The position numbers and the translations under genes are program-made. Below, piece after piece: positions 1 to 5,280 of a stretch of 5,280 nucleotides of DNA. Positions within the stretch are counted from its first letter, which is position 1; every line of letters begins with the position of its first letter. This stretch comes from an uncultured Erysipelotrichaceae bacterium (GTDB lineage Bacteria; Bacillota_I; Bacilli_A; RFN20; CAG-826), in NCBI GenBank assembly GCA_902774655.1, contig CACYJD010000104.1:1-5280 (forward strand), read 5' to 3'. Below the pieces are notes generated by a model. The model did not search any database. It saw only the letters and a program-made list of their open reading frames with translations, and was not told where the DNA came from.

Positions 1-422
1 GATGTTCTAATTTGGAAAGATTCACCGATTTTAATGGATTTAGAAGTAGGAGAAATGTTAAGTCTTTCGGTTTCTTCTTCGCCACTTGCGTTTACTGTAA
101 CTTCAAGTGAAGCATAGCCACCACCATAAGCGGCGGTAATTGTTGCGGTTCCAACACCTACACCAAAGATGTAGCCATCGTCAACGATTGCAACGTTCTC
201 GTTTGAAGAGAACCATCTTAATTCAGCGTTATAACCTTTACTAACTGAAACCTTTACTCTCTTAGAATCACCTAATTTTAAGGTAAGAGAGGAGAATTCA
301 AGTTTTACATTAGCAGCAGTAAATGTGCCATTACCAGTTGTACAACCAGCAAGACCAACCGCGCCTAGTGAAAACATACCCGCATACGCGAGCAAAGATA
401 ATCTTAAAAATTTTTTGTTCAT
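1..422 (-). CDS. Surface lipoprotein with bacterial Ig-like (BIG_2-type) repeats, N-terminal part
   Basis: The frame starts at ATG 422 and stays open for 140 codons to the left edge, so the C-terminus lies outside the window. Seen: a lipoprotein signal peptide, with basic N-terminus MNKKFLR, a hydrophobic stretch at about 8-23, and lipobox L24-A25-G26-C27. Cys27 is the expected lipidation and cleavage point. A short linker (TTGNGTFTAA) leads into an Ig-like module at about 38-108, with the BIG_2 hallmarks LKLGDSKRVKVSV, WFSSNENVAIVDDG and GVGVGTATITA. A second module begins near residue 117 (LNISPTSKSIKIGES). Known of the family: such domains are beta-sandwich spacers in exported adhesins and surface enzymes. 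Inferred: it is anchored on the outer face of the membrane. The effector domain, if any, is beyond the edge, so the substrate or ligand cannot be stated. An AGG (430-432) sits 7 bases before the ATG and supports this start. Confidence 0.9.
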   Translation of the reverse strand, partial: MNKKFLRLSLLAYAGMFSLGAVGLAGCTTGNGTFTAANVKLEFSSLTLKLGDSKRVKVSVSKGYNAELRWFSSNENVAIVDDGYIFGVGVGTATITAAYGGGYASLEVTVNASGEEETERLNISPTSKSIKIGESFQIRT

Positions 423-441
423 AAAGTTACCTACTTCTTTT

Positions 442-462
442 TAATCGGGAACTCCCCAATTA
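442..462 (-). promoter_or_regulatory. Hairpin in the 5' leader of the lipoprotein gene
   Basis: Read on the minus strand, an 8-base arm TAATTGGG, a 5-base loop GAGTT and the arm CCCGATTA form an 8-bp stem with one G-U pair. It lies just after the predicted transcription start (about 472) and ends 19 bases before the ATG, immediately upstream of the Shine-Dalgarno stretch. It is followed by A residues on this strand, so it is not a terminator. A role in mRNA stability or translation control is inference only. Confidence 0.4.
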
Positions 463-478
463 AATCATTTATAAATAA

Positions 479-507
479 ATTTTAGACATTTTTGAGGTGC
501 CGTTCAA
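479..507 (-). promoter_or_regulatory. Sigma-A-like promoter of the lipoprotein gene
   Basis: On the minus strand a -35 box TTGAAC (502-507; 4 of 6 consensus) and a -10 box TAAAAT (479-484; 5 of 6) are separated by exactly 17 bases. The implied start near 472 gives a leader of about 50 bases. In DNA this AT-rich, chance -10 boxes are common, but the 17-base spacing and the position make this the best candidate in the gap. Confidence 0.5.
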
Positions 508-749
508 TAAGCCCATTTCATTTCTTTTATATTGTTTATAACAATCTAATAGTTTTATTCTTAAATCCTAGAATATACAAACAAAATAGCGATTAATTCG
601 AGCATTTTTATGCAATCCAAACTATAAAAATTAAGCTCAATTAATGCTAACCAGTTCAATTTTGATTTGATAAAAAACTACCAATAATGGAAAAAACAAA
701 AATTTTTATTAATGTTTTATATTAAAAAACTTTGATTTATATTATTTCT

Positions 750-1223
750 ATGAATATTAGGGCTAGACGTATTGCTTTTTGGAGAATAATGAATTCGACA
801 TTGCTTGTTTTAGCTGCTGCTTTAATGGTGTTTTTTACAGTTAAAATTCTAATGAGTGAGGCGGAGCAAAAAGTATTCACTACAATCGGATGTGTAGTAG
901 CTGCTCTATTCTCATTACTTCAAGCTATTTTTATTCTAAGTGGCATCAAAAAAGAGTCCAATTTACAAAAAATTGCTTATGGCGATGTAGGTAAAATTAA
1001 CTGGACTGCAATGATTTTTGTTTTAGTAGGAACTTTATTTGGTATTGCCTTAACAGTTTTAAGTTTAGTCTTACTTTTCACAAAAGATGATGCTTATGCA
1101 GTCACTCTTTCAATGGCAATATTATCTGTAGCGATATACTTAGATGTTAATTGCTACATTTATCTCTCATATTCAATTATCTTCAGAAAAAGAGAGATCA
1201 ACCTTAAAAACTTCATTAAATAA
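750..1223 (+). CDS. Small four-helix membrane protein of unknown function
   Basis: I do not recognise this 157-residue protein. Hydrophobic segments lie at about 17-35, 43-64, 86-110 and 118-145. The N-terminus (RARRIAFWR), the central loop (KKESNLQK, 67-74) and the C-terminus (FRKREINLK) are basic, while the two other loops (SEAEQK and TKDDA) carry acidic residues. By the positive-inside rule both ends face the cytoplasm. No catalytic motif is visible. The start is uncertain: an in-frame TTG at 732 would add six residues (MIYIIS), but neither start has a Shine-Dalgarno sequence. I prefer ATG 750 because it gives a conventional basic N-terminus. TATATT at 738-743 is close enough to ATG 750 to suggest a leaderless transcript. 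It lies 99 bases ahead of the O-antigen-ligase-type gene on the same strand. A shared role with that gene is possible but unproven. Confidence 0.7.
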   Translation: MNIRARRIAFWRIMNSTLLVLAAALMVFFTVKILMSEAEQKVFTTIGCVVAALFSLLQAIFILSGIKKESNLQKIAYGDVGKINWTAMIFVLVGTLFGIALTVLSLVLLFTKDDAYAVTLSMAILSVAIYLDVNCYIYLSYSIIFRKREINLKNFIK

Positions 1224-1250
1224 GTAAATAAAGGACATATAATCCGCTAT

Positions 1251-1277
1251 TTGAGACAAAAATCTCATTTCTATAAT
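1251..1277 (+). promoter_or_regulatory. Possible promoter of the O-antigen ligase-type gene
   Basis: A perfect -10 hexamer TATAAT (1272-1277) lies 15 bases after TTGAGA (1251-1256; 4 of 6 consensus). The spacer is two bases shorter than ideal. The implied start near 1284 would give a leader of about 39 bases without a Shine-Dalgarno sequence. An alternative closer to the gene is TTTAAA (1280-1285), 16 bases, TATTCT (1302-1307), which would leave a very short leader. The sequence does not decide between them. Confidence 0.35.
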
Positions 1278-1322
1278 TCTTTAAATATTAAAAACGTATG
1301 TTATTCTATTAGTTGACTCTTT

Positions 1323-2723
1323 ATGAGAAAGAAGATTTTTAGATTAAGCGATTTATTCTTATTACTGGGCTTTATTCCGACAGGTATTTTCATGCTTAAC
1401 GGGTTCCGTTTCATGGAGACTTTAGATGCGAGCACCTTATTTTTAAAACCTTGGATGATGCTAGTGCTGTTTTTTCTAGCAGTTGTTTTTTGGTCTATTT
1501 ATCTATATCTAGAATTTTCTAGAGGAAATATCCCTCAAATGTGGATAACGGTAATCTTTATTTTTGTTTTGATATTATCGTTAGCAGGAATTGTTCTGCA
1601 GAAAAACCCATACACAATTCAAACATTAAGTGATGGACCAAGGCATTTACCTCCAGGTTATGATCAATATGCAACCTATGCTGATGGTATGGTATCAATC
1701 TCTTTACCTATCTCGAGAGCACATACCCAATTCTTTTTATTATCAGTAATTCTAATCCTATTGTTTATGTACATAGGGTTCTTTGTGTTTCCAAAAAGAG
1801 TTACCACTATTAAGCCACTTAGATTCTTTGGTTACATAATCTTCGCATTTGTTGCATCTTTAATGATTTATAGTTACATAGCAGAAGGAAGTTTGTATGG
1901 TCCTTTCCTATATAATTTGTTTTATACACAAGGACCACTTTCTGGACTTAAAAGCTATATTCTCAACTCAAATGCGTTTGGAATGTGTCTTTTAATAGGG
2001 ACTATTTTCTGCTGTATTAACCACTCGATTGAGAAGAAATGGTTCTATTTCCCTTTAATGATTATTTTCCATCTACAAATGATTTTTACATTCTGCAGAA
2101 CTGGTCTAGTTGTAACTGGATTTATTGTAGTTTCTTACATGATTTATTCAATTATTACTACCTTTAGAGGGCATGTGGTTAGAAACATTATAATGTCTAT
2201 TCTTTTAGCGAATACGGTATTAATTATTATTAGTTTCTCATTTGCGTCATACTTAACTGAGGGTCTTTTTATCCCCTATCTTTATAACGCCTTAATGTCA
2301 TTCGGCAATACTAACTCATTGGAGTCTAGATTTAAAATCTGGGCAATCACCATTGAAATAATGAAAAATAATCCACTTTCATTAATTGTTGGAGAAGGTT
2401 ATGGAACTCTTAACTACATCCTCTTCCATGTTTGTTTATTTAAAAATGGGTGGGATATTATACCTACTCATAATTCATATTTAGGACTATTAGCGCAAGG
2501 CGGATTCTCCACATTATTAAGTTATGCGGCCTTACTAGTTTATTCGATTGTTTTATTGGCAAAAAACTACAGGAAGTCCCCTGCTTTGCTATTCGCTATT
2601 AATTTAGGGGTACTTGCTTTCTCCCTTTATTCAATCATTGAAACAATACATTATCTTGTTTATGGATTTATATTTATATTACTTGTAGCTTGTGGTGCGC
2701 TTAACGCTAAAAAGACTATTTAG
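1323..2723 (+). CDS. O-antigen ligase/polymerase family (Wzy_C-type) membrane protein
   Basis: This 466-residue protein has about 12 hydrophobic segments (near 9-29, 44-64, 73-92, 135-156, 168-188, 217-233, 241-258, 260-280, 288-312, 386-412, 420-438, 443-460). It shows the signatures of the O-antigen ligase/Wzy superfamily: CRTG at 258-261 at the start of a helix; a large loop between helices 9 and 10 with ESRFKIW (334-340), NNP (349-351) and GEGYG (357-361); then H383-N384-S385 and AQGGF (391-395) entering helix 10. In this family the loop faces the cell exterior and its Arg and His residues handle the lipid-linked glycan donor. Inferred role: polymerising or transferring a surface polysaccharide. 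No glycosyltransferase or flippase lies nearby, so the glycan is unknown and ligase versus polymerase cannot be settled. ATG 1323 has no Shine-Dalgarno sequence. The stop overlaps the end of the convergent zinc-ribbon gene. Confidence 0.85.
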   Translation: MRKKIFRLSDLFLLLGFIPTGIFMLNGFRFMETLDASTLFLKPWMMLVLFFLAVVFWSIYLYLEFSRGNIPQMWITVIFIFVLILSLAGIVLQKNPYTIQTLSDGPRHLPPGYDQYATYADGMVSISLPISRAHTQFFLLSVILILLFMYIGFFVFPKRVTTIKPLRFFGYIIFAFVASLMIYSYIAEGSLYGPFLYNLFYTQGPLSGLKSYILNSNAFGMCLLIGTIFCCINHSIEKKWFYFPLMIIFHLQMIFTFCRTGLVVTGFIVVSYMIYSIITTFRGHVVRNIIMSILLANTVLIIISFSFASYLTEGLFIPYLYNALMSFGNTNSLESRFKIWAITIEIMKNNPLSLIVGEGYGTLNYILFHVCLFKNGWDIIPTHNSYLGLLAQGGFSTLLSYAALLVYSIVLLAKNYRKSPALLFAINLGVLAFSLYSIIETIHYLVYGFIFILLVACGALNAKKTI

Positions 2724-3264
2724 GATTTTCTTCGATAATAACGTTGGCATCCCAAGCAGAGATTCTTGCTCTTATTGGTTTTCCATTTGGTAAATTACCA
2801 ACTAAATATCTATTTTGAGAAAAACCATCTACGACTTTATTTTCAATGATTAAGCCATTACTGCTTCCAACATAAACTACAACGGTATAGCCATCCATTT
2901 GTCTTGTTGCTACTTTCATGAGCATAGGAACAATTAATAAAACAATGCCGGCAAATACTGAAAATATTGCAATAAATAACAATACAAAAATTGGTCTATC
3001 AACGAACGCGAAGAAGATCGACAAGCAAATTGCGAATACTGCAAATAATCCTAAAGCAATTAGCAAATAAGTTCTTTTGGTCTTTTTGAGTTTATTTTTC
3101 CAAATATTTACCCACGAATCATCCAATGGTTCAGGTTGATTTGCCAAAAACTTCTCTTCAACCTTTTTATCAATAATCTTTTTTATTGGATAACCACAAT
3201 TAGGACAGGTTTCTGCCTCAGTACTTAAATCATGATTACATTCAGGACACTTAATTAAAGCCAT
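2716..3264 (-). CDS. Zinc-ribbon protein with two membrane helices
   Basis: This 182-residue protein opens with a rubredoxin-like zinc ribbon: C6-P-E-C9 and C20-P-N-C23-G form the four-cysteine zinc site common in small Firmicutes membrane proteins. A charged linker (about 27-65, Lys-rich) leads to two helices at about 66-88 and 92-115 joined by the short turn DRP, so both soluble parts should lie on the same, probably cytoplasmic, side. The remaining 65 residues (YTVVVYVG, RYLVGNLPNGKPIRARIS, NVIIEE) look like a small all-beta domain that I cannot assign. Two bases separate its ATG from the stop of the preceding frame, and an AGG (3274-3276) lies 9 bases upstream, inside the end of that frame, so it is surely co-transcribed with the acyltransferase. 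Function is unknown. Its last 8 bases overlap the end of the convergent O-antigen ligase-type gene. Confidence 0.8.
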   Translation of the reverse strand: MALIKCPECNHDLSTEAETCPNCGYPIKKIIDKKVEEKFLANQPEPLDDSWVNIWKNKLKKTKRTYLLIALGLFAVFAICLSIFFAFVDRPIFVLLFIAIFSVFAGIVLLIVPMLMKVATRQMDGYTVVVYVGSSNGLIIENKVVDGFSQNRYLVGNLPNGKPIRARISAWDANVIIEENPK

Positions 3265-3266
3265 AT

Positions 3267-3512
3267 TTATATACCTAAGAATTCCTCAATGCTTACATCA
3301 CCTTTTTTAACGTGTGTATAGTGATAATAAAGCATTATATATTTAAAAGTGTTATCCCACTTCTCACCTTGAAGTTGATATCCATTTTTTCCAACATAGA
3401 AATTGGCTTTAAATTTGCCAACTGCTGCACCTGAAATAATATCGTCATACAAGAACTCTTTTTTCTCGCCATCTTTTTCAAAAACTATTCTATTTGCATA
3501 ACCTATTTTCAT
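3267..3512 (-). CDS. 81-residue frame, probable detached C-terminal domain of the acyltransferase
   Basis: The frame is open upstream to 3566, but I place the start at ATG 3512, because GTGAG lies 7 bases before it and residues further upstream overlap conserved-looking acyltransferase sequence in another frame. The peptide has no signal or membrane helix. It reads as a small alpha/beta module: IVFEKDGEKKEF, YDDIISGAAVGKFKANFYV, GYQLQGEKWDN, FKYIMLYYHYTHVKKGD and a final FLGI. From memory, related Firmicutes PlsC-type proteins with a zinc ribbon carry a terminal segment of this kind (hydrophobic strand, D-I-x-G, strand, Y-x-I-x-G, then Lys-Tyr and a Tyr-rich helix) in the same chain. I therefore infer that this is the tail of the preceding gene, split off by a frameshift, or otherwise a translationally coupled separate subunit. 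It overlaps the preceding frame by 23 bases and shifts to +1 relative to it. Confidence 0.6.
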   Translation of the reverse strand: MKIGYANRIVFEKDGEKKEFLYDDIISGAAVGKFKANFYVGKNGYQLQGEKWDNTFKYIMLYYHYTHVKKGDVSIEEFLGI

Positions 3513-4473
3513 ATATATACTCACGTGGTTTTTCATTAAACACTTCAAATAAATGGAAATGTTCATCCTTAAAAATCACTTGATCTTTGTCTTCTAACTT
3601 TAGTGAGATTAACCATTGTTTATCTAATCTTGACCAATCATAAACTGTTTCAACTTTAGATTTACCATTAATGAGTTCAAATCTCATATGTTCATTATAT
3701 TTCACTCTATACCCACATTTATCGCAGTAGAAATCATCACCTTCTGAATGCAAATGTCCGACTTCACCACAATCAGGACATCTATATAAGAATCGCTCTA
3801 AGTAATTTGCTTTATTCTTACCTTTATAAGCCCCTTCTAATGCATAGTCATCTACTGTGAGGTATTCGTTAACTTTGTCCATAATCTCATCGTTTGTTAG
3901 ATTGGCGTACTCTTCAGGCATCATTAAAGCGCGTAGTTCACTATAAGTTTTACCTTTTCTAGTTTTATATCCCCATCTAGGATCACTACCATAACCACCA
4001 TGAATGTTAAAAAATGCTACCGGGCATGCAAATTGTTTAATTAATTTAGCGATACTTGAATCAATATGACACTTCTTTCCATCATAGGTTCTGTTACCTT
4101 CTGGAAATACGATTAATTTGTTCCCTTCATTCTTAACTTTAAACATCATTTTCACGCAATTAAGGTCAGATAGTCCCTTGGATTTAGGAATGCAATGGAA
4201 ACAATGTTGAACAATTGGACCTACTTTTTTGTCACTAGTAATGTCCGCCATCGCAACAAAATAAAAAGGTTTTTTAAGTGGTAAACCTAACAATATTGGA
4301 TCTAATTCACAAACATGGTTACAAAGAATAAGAACGGGTCCTTTAGGTAACTTTACGTGCTTAAAGCGATACCCTTGGGTCATTCTTAAATAAATCGTTG
4401 CAAATGGATGCAACAATCTCTCATAAAAGGTGTGCCTTGGCTTATGCCATAGCTCTTTCTTATTAGTCTTCAT
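3490..4473 (-). CDS. PlsC-type 1-acyl-glycerol-3-phosphate acyltransferase with zinc ribbon, probably frameshifted near its end
   Basis: This 327-residue frame carries the glycerolipid acyltransferase signature: catalytic H53-V-C-E-L-D58 (HX4D), the acceptor-binding block F123-P-E-G-N-R128 (FPEGxR), and a later CPVAFFNIHGGYG block (150-162) at the place of motif IV. The family transfers an acyl chain to lysophosphatidic acid or a related acceptor at the inner membrane face, making phosphatidic acid for phospholipids. There is no obvious transmembrane helix. A zinc ribbon follows at C232-P-D-C235 and C250-D-K-C253-G, leading into a strand-rich region (about 259-321). The frame ends with RLCK at 324-327 after passing the TA repeat at 3511-3519, where a frameshift would join it to the next frame (see that entry). 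ATG 4473 lacks a Shine-Dalgarno sequence. TAGAAT at 4488-4493 is a possible -10 box that would leave an 8-base leader. The acceptor lipid is inferred from the family, so I give no gene symbol. Confidence 0.85.
   Translation of the reverse strand: MKTNKKELWHKPRHTFYERLLHPFATIYLRMTQGYRFKHVKLPKGPVLILCNHVCELDPILLGLPLKKPFYFVAMADITSDKKVGPIVQHCFHCIPKSKGLSDLNCVKMMFKVKNEGNKLIVFPEGNRTYDGKKCHIDSSIAKLIKQFACPVAFFNIHGGYGSDPRWGYKTRKGKTYSELRALMMPEEYANLTNDEIMDKVNEYLTVDDYALEGAYKGKNKANYLERFLYRCPDCGEVGHLHSEGDDFYCDKCGYRVKYNEHMRFELINGKSKVETVYDWSRLDKQWLISLKLEDKDQVIFKDEHFHLFEVFNEKPREYIYENRLCK
3511..3519 (-). repeat. Short TA dinucleotide tract at the acyltransferase frame break
   Basis: On the minus strand the bases are TATATATAT, four and a half TA units, in frame as Tyr-Ile-Tyr (residues 319-321). 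The ATG of the next frame uses its last two bases. Adding one TA unit changes the reading to Tyr-Ile-Tyr-Met-Lys-Ile-Gly and fuses the two frames into 402 residues. The tract is short, so frequent slippage is not assured. Confidence 0.7.
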
Positions 4474-4513
4474 ACCGATTAATTTATATTCTACGATATT
4501 TTCGTATGTTTTA

Positions 4514-4550
4514 AAGAAAAAAGCATCAAACTTGAAAGCTTTGTTTTCTT
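4514..4550. repeat. Long imperfect inverted repeat between the divergent acyltransferase and fba genes
   Basis: Left arm AAGAAAAAAGC (4514-4524) pairs with right arm GCTTTGTTTTCTT (4538-4550) over 11 base pairs with a two-base bulge (4542-4543). Inside, TCA (4526-4528) pairs with TGA (4533-4535) around the loop AACT. Read leftward, the last arm ends GCTTTTTTCTT, a terminator-like T-rich tail. Read rightward, it lies upstream of the fba promoter. It could be a transcription barrier between the two divergent units, an attenuator of the acyltransferase transcript, or a DNA-level operator. Its arms are mostly A/T, so stability is modest. Confidence 0.4.
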
Positions 4551-4577
4551 ACTGTTTTTCACTTAATTATCATTTTA

Positions 4578-4607
4578 TTGTTAAATAATTACCCAATTGT
4601 GTAAAAT
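4578..4607 (+). promoter_or_regulatory. Probable promoter of fba
   Basis: TTGTTA (4578-4583; 4 of 6 consensus) and TAAAAT (4602-4607; 5 of 6) are 18 bases apart. The start near 4614 would give a leader of about 25 bases holding the purine-rich Shine-Dalgarno stretch AAGAAGG (4621-4627), 11 bases before the ATG. No riboswitch or operator is evident in so short a leader. Confidence 0.5.
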
Positions 4608-4638
4608 AGAAGGCAGAAGAAAGAAGGTATTTATTTAT

Positions 4639-5280
4639 ATGCCATTAGTTAATAGTAAAGAAATGTTCGAACATGCCTATAAAAACGGCTACGCTATTGG
4701 TGCATTTAACTGCAACAATATGGAAATTGTTCAAGCAATCGTAGATGCAGCAAAAGAATGCAATTCTCCTGTTATCTTACAAGTTTCAGCAGGTGCTAGA
4801 AAATATGCAAAACCTATTTATTTAAAGAAATTAGTTGAAGCTGCTGTTGAAGATTCAGGTTTACCAATCGTCTTACACTTAGACCACGGTGCAGATTTTC
4901 AAATCTGTAAAGATTGTATCGATGCTGGCTTTACATCAGTCATGATCGACTGCTCAAGCAAGCCATTCGAAGAAAACATTGCAGAAACCCGCAAAGTTGT
5001 CGAATATGCTCACGCACATGTCCCATATGTCACAGTTGAGGCTGAACTTGGTACATTAGCAGGTATCGAAGACGATGTTAAAGTTGAACATGGTTCTGAA
5101 TCCTACACTAGACCAGAAGACGTTGAAGAATTCGTCAAACGTACAGGTTGTGACTCCTTAGCAATCGCTATCGGTACATCACACGGTGCTTATAAGTTCA
5201 AACCAGAACAATGCACAAGAGATCCAAAAACTGGTATCTTATTACCTCCACCATTAAGATTTGATATTCTTGATGAAGTT
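4639..5280 (+). CDS. fba: Class II fructose-1,6-bisphosphate aldolase, N-terminal 214 codons
   Basis: The enzyme reversibly cleaves fructose 1,6-bisphosphate to dihydroxyacetone phosphate and glyceraldehyde 3-phosphate in cytoplasmic glycolysis. The frame is open to the right edge, so the end of the barrel, with the glycine- and Asn-containing phosphate-binding blocks, is missing. Seen: start MPLVNSKEMF; substrate-side AFN at 22-24; QVSAGARKYA (48-57); the metal and catalytic block H80-L-D82-H83-G84; GFTSVMIDCS (97-106); VEAELGTLAGIED (133-145) with conserved Glu134; and IGTSH182GAYKF. D82 is the expected proton donor, and H83 and H182 are expected zinc ligands. The segment PEQCTRDPKTG followed by PPPLRFDIL is longer than in the shortest Firmicutes versions. 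It has its own promoter and a Shine-Dalgarno sequence. It uses more C-ending codons (ATC, GAC, TAC, GTC) than the neighbouring genes, as expected for high expression. Confidence 0.95.
   Translation, partial: MPLVNSKEMFEHAYKNGYAIGAFNCNNMEIVQAIVDAAKECNSPVILQVSAGARKYAKPIYLKKLVEAAVEDSGLPIVLHLDHGADFQICKDCIDAGFTSVMIDCSSKPFEENIAETRKVVEYAHAHVPYVTVEAELGTLAGIEDDVKVEHGSESYTRPEDVEEFVKRTGCDSLAIAIGTSHGAYKFKPEQCTRDPKTGILLPPPLRFDILDEV

Larger units (their letters stand above)
423..731. other. AT-rich divergent intergenic region
   Basis: This gap of about 310 bases separates the leftward lipoprotein gene from the rightward membrane-protein gene. Its left third holds the lipoprotein leader, hairpin and promoter. 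The rest (about 510-731) is very AT-rich, with A and T runs (for example AAAAAACAAAAATTTTTATT at 691-710) and no credible open frame, RNA gene or strong hairpin. TATATT at 738-743, just past the gap, could be the -10 box of the rightward gene, but I found no convincing -35 partner. Confidence 0.6.

Noticed and set aside
640..748. Similar TTTGATTT words near 664 and 731 as a direct repeat or operator
   Set aside because: The words are short and made of A/T-rich sequence expected by chance here. No third copy or defined spacing is seen.
732..749. TTG start adding MIYIIS to the four-helix protein
   Set aside because: No Shine-Dalgarno sequence precedes it, and it would put hydrophobic residues ahead of the basic N-terminus. 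It also overlaps the likely -10 box. ATG 750 is the simpler choice.
1252..1271. Terminator after the four-helix protein (TGAGA, CAAAAA, TCTCA, then TTTC)
   Set aside because: The stem is only 5 bp with two G-C pairs and the T-run is broken. It is too weak to call, and it overlaps the candidate -35 box.
2696..2715. GCG/CGC dyad near the end of the O-antigen ligase-type gene as a terminator
   Set aside because: It has only three base pairs, lies inside the coding sequence and has no T-run on either strand.
3513..3566. ATG 3566 as the start of the small minus-strand frame
   Set aside because: It would overlap the acyltransferase by 77 bases in a region where the acyltransferase frame is coherent, and it has no better ribosome-binding site than ATG 3512.
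1..5280. Recoded TGA (Mycoplasma code), mobile element, CRISPR array or defence system
   Set aside because: No in-frame TGA codon, transposase motif, terminal inverted repeats, regularly spaced repeats or defence-type domains are visible on either strand.

Overview
This AT-rich window looks like the chromosome of a low-GC Bacillota- or Mycoplasmatota-type bacterium. The evidence is the strong A/T bias, the lipoprotein signal peptide ending in LAGC, the bacterial Ig-like (BIG_2-type) surface domain, and a class II fructose-bisphosphate aldolase of the kind found in gut Firmicutes. No in-frame TGA occurs in any reading frame called here, tryptophan is TGG, and every visible stop is TAA or TAG. 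Genetic code 11 therefore fits, and there is no sign of the Mycoplasma UGA=Trp code. I cannot name the genus.

Layout: (1) 1-422, minus strand: the first 140 codons of an Ig-domain surface lipoprotein that runs off the left edge, with a good sigma-A-like promoter and a 5'-leader hairpin. (2) 423-731: AT-rich intergenic DNA. (3) 750-1223, plus strand: an unrecognised four-helix membrane protein. (4) 1323-2723, plus strand: a 12-helix O-antigen ligase/polymerase (Wzy_C type) protein. Its 3' end overlaps the convergent gene by 8 bases. (5) 4473 down to 2716, minus strand: a tight cluster holding a PlsC-type acyltransferase with a C-terminal zinc ribbon, an 81-residue reading frame that looks like the detached end of that acyltransferase, and a small zinc-ribbon protein with two membrane helices. 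(6) 4474-4638: a divergent intergenic region with a long imperfect inverted repeat and the aldolase promoter. (7) 4639-5280, plus strand: the first 214 codons of fba, running off the right edge.

The common theme of the middle of the window is the cell envelope: a surface lipoprotein, glycan ligation or polymerisation, phospholipid acylation, and small membrane proteins. The aldolase is a glycolytic housekeeping gene with its own promoter and more C-ending codons than its neighbours. I saw no transposase, CRISPR array, tRNA, rRNA or defence gene.

The most useful observation is that the acyltransferase frame is broken inside a short TA repeat at 3511-3519. One more TA unit would join the two frames into a single protein of 402 residues. 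This could be a real mutation, a switchable tract, translational coupling or an assembly error. A second theme is that three genes (750, 1323, 4473) have no Shine-Dalgarno sequence, while the other four do.
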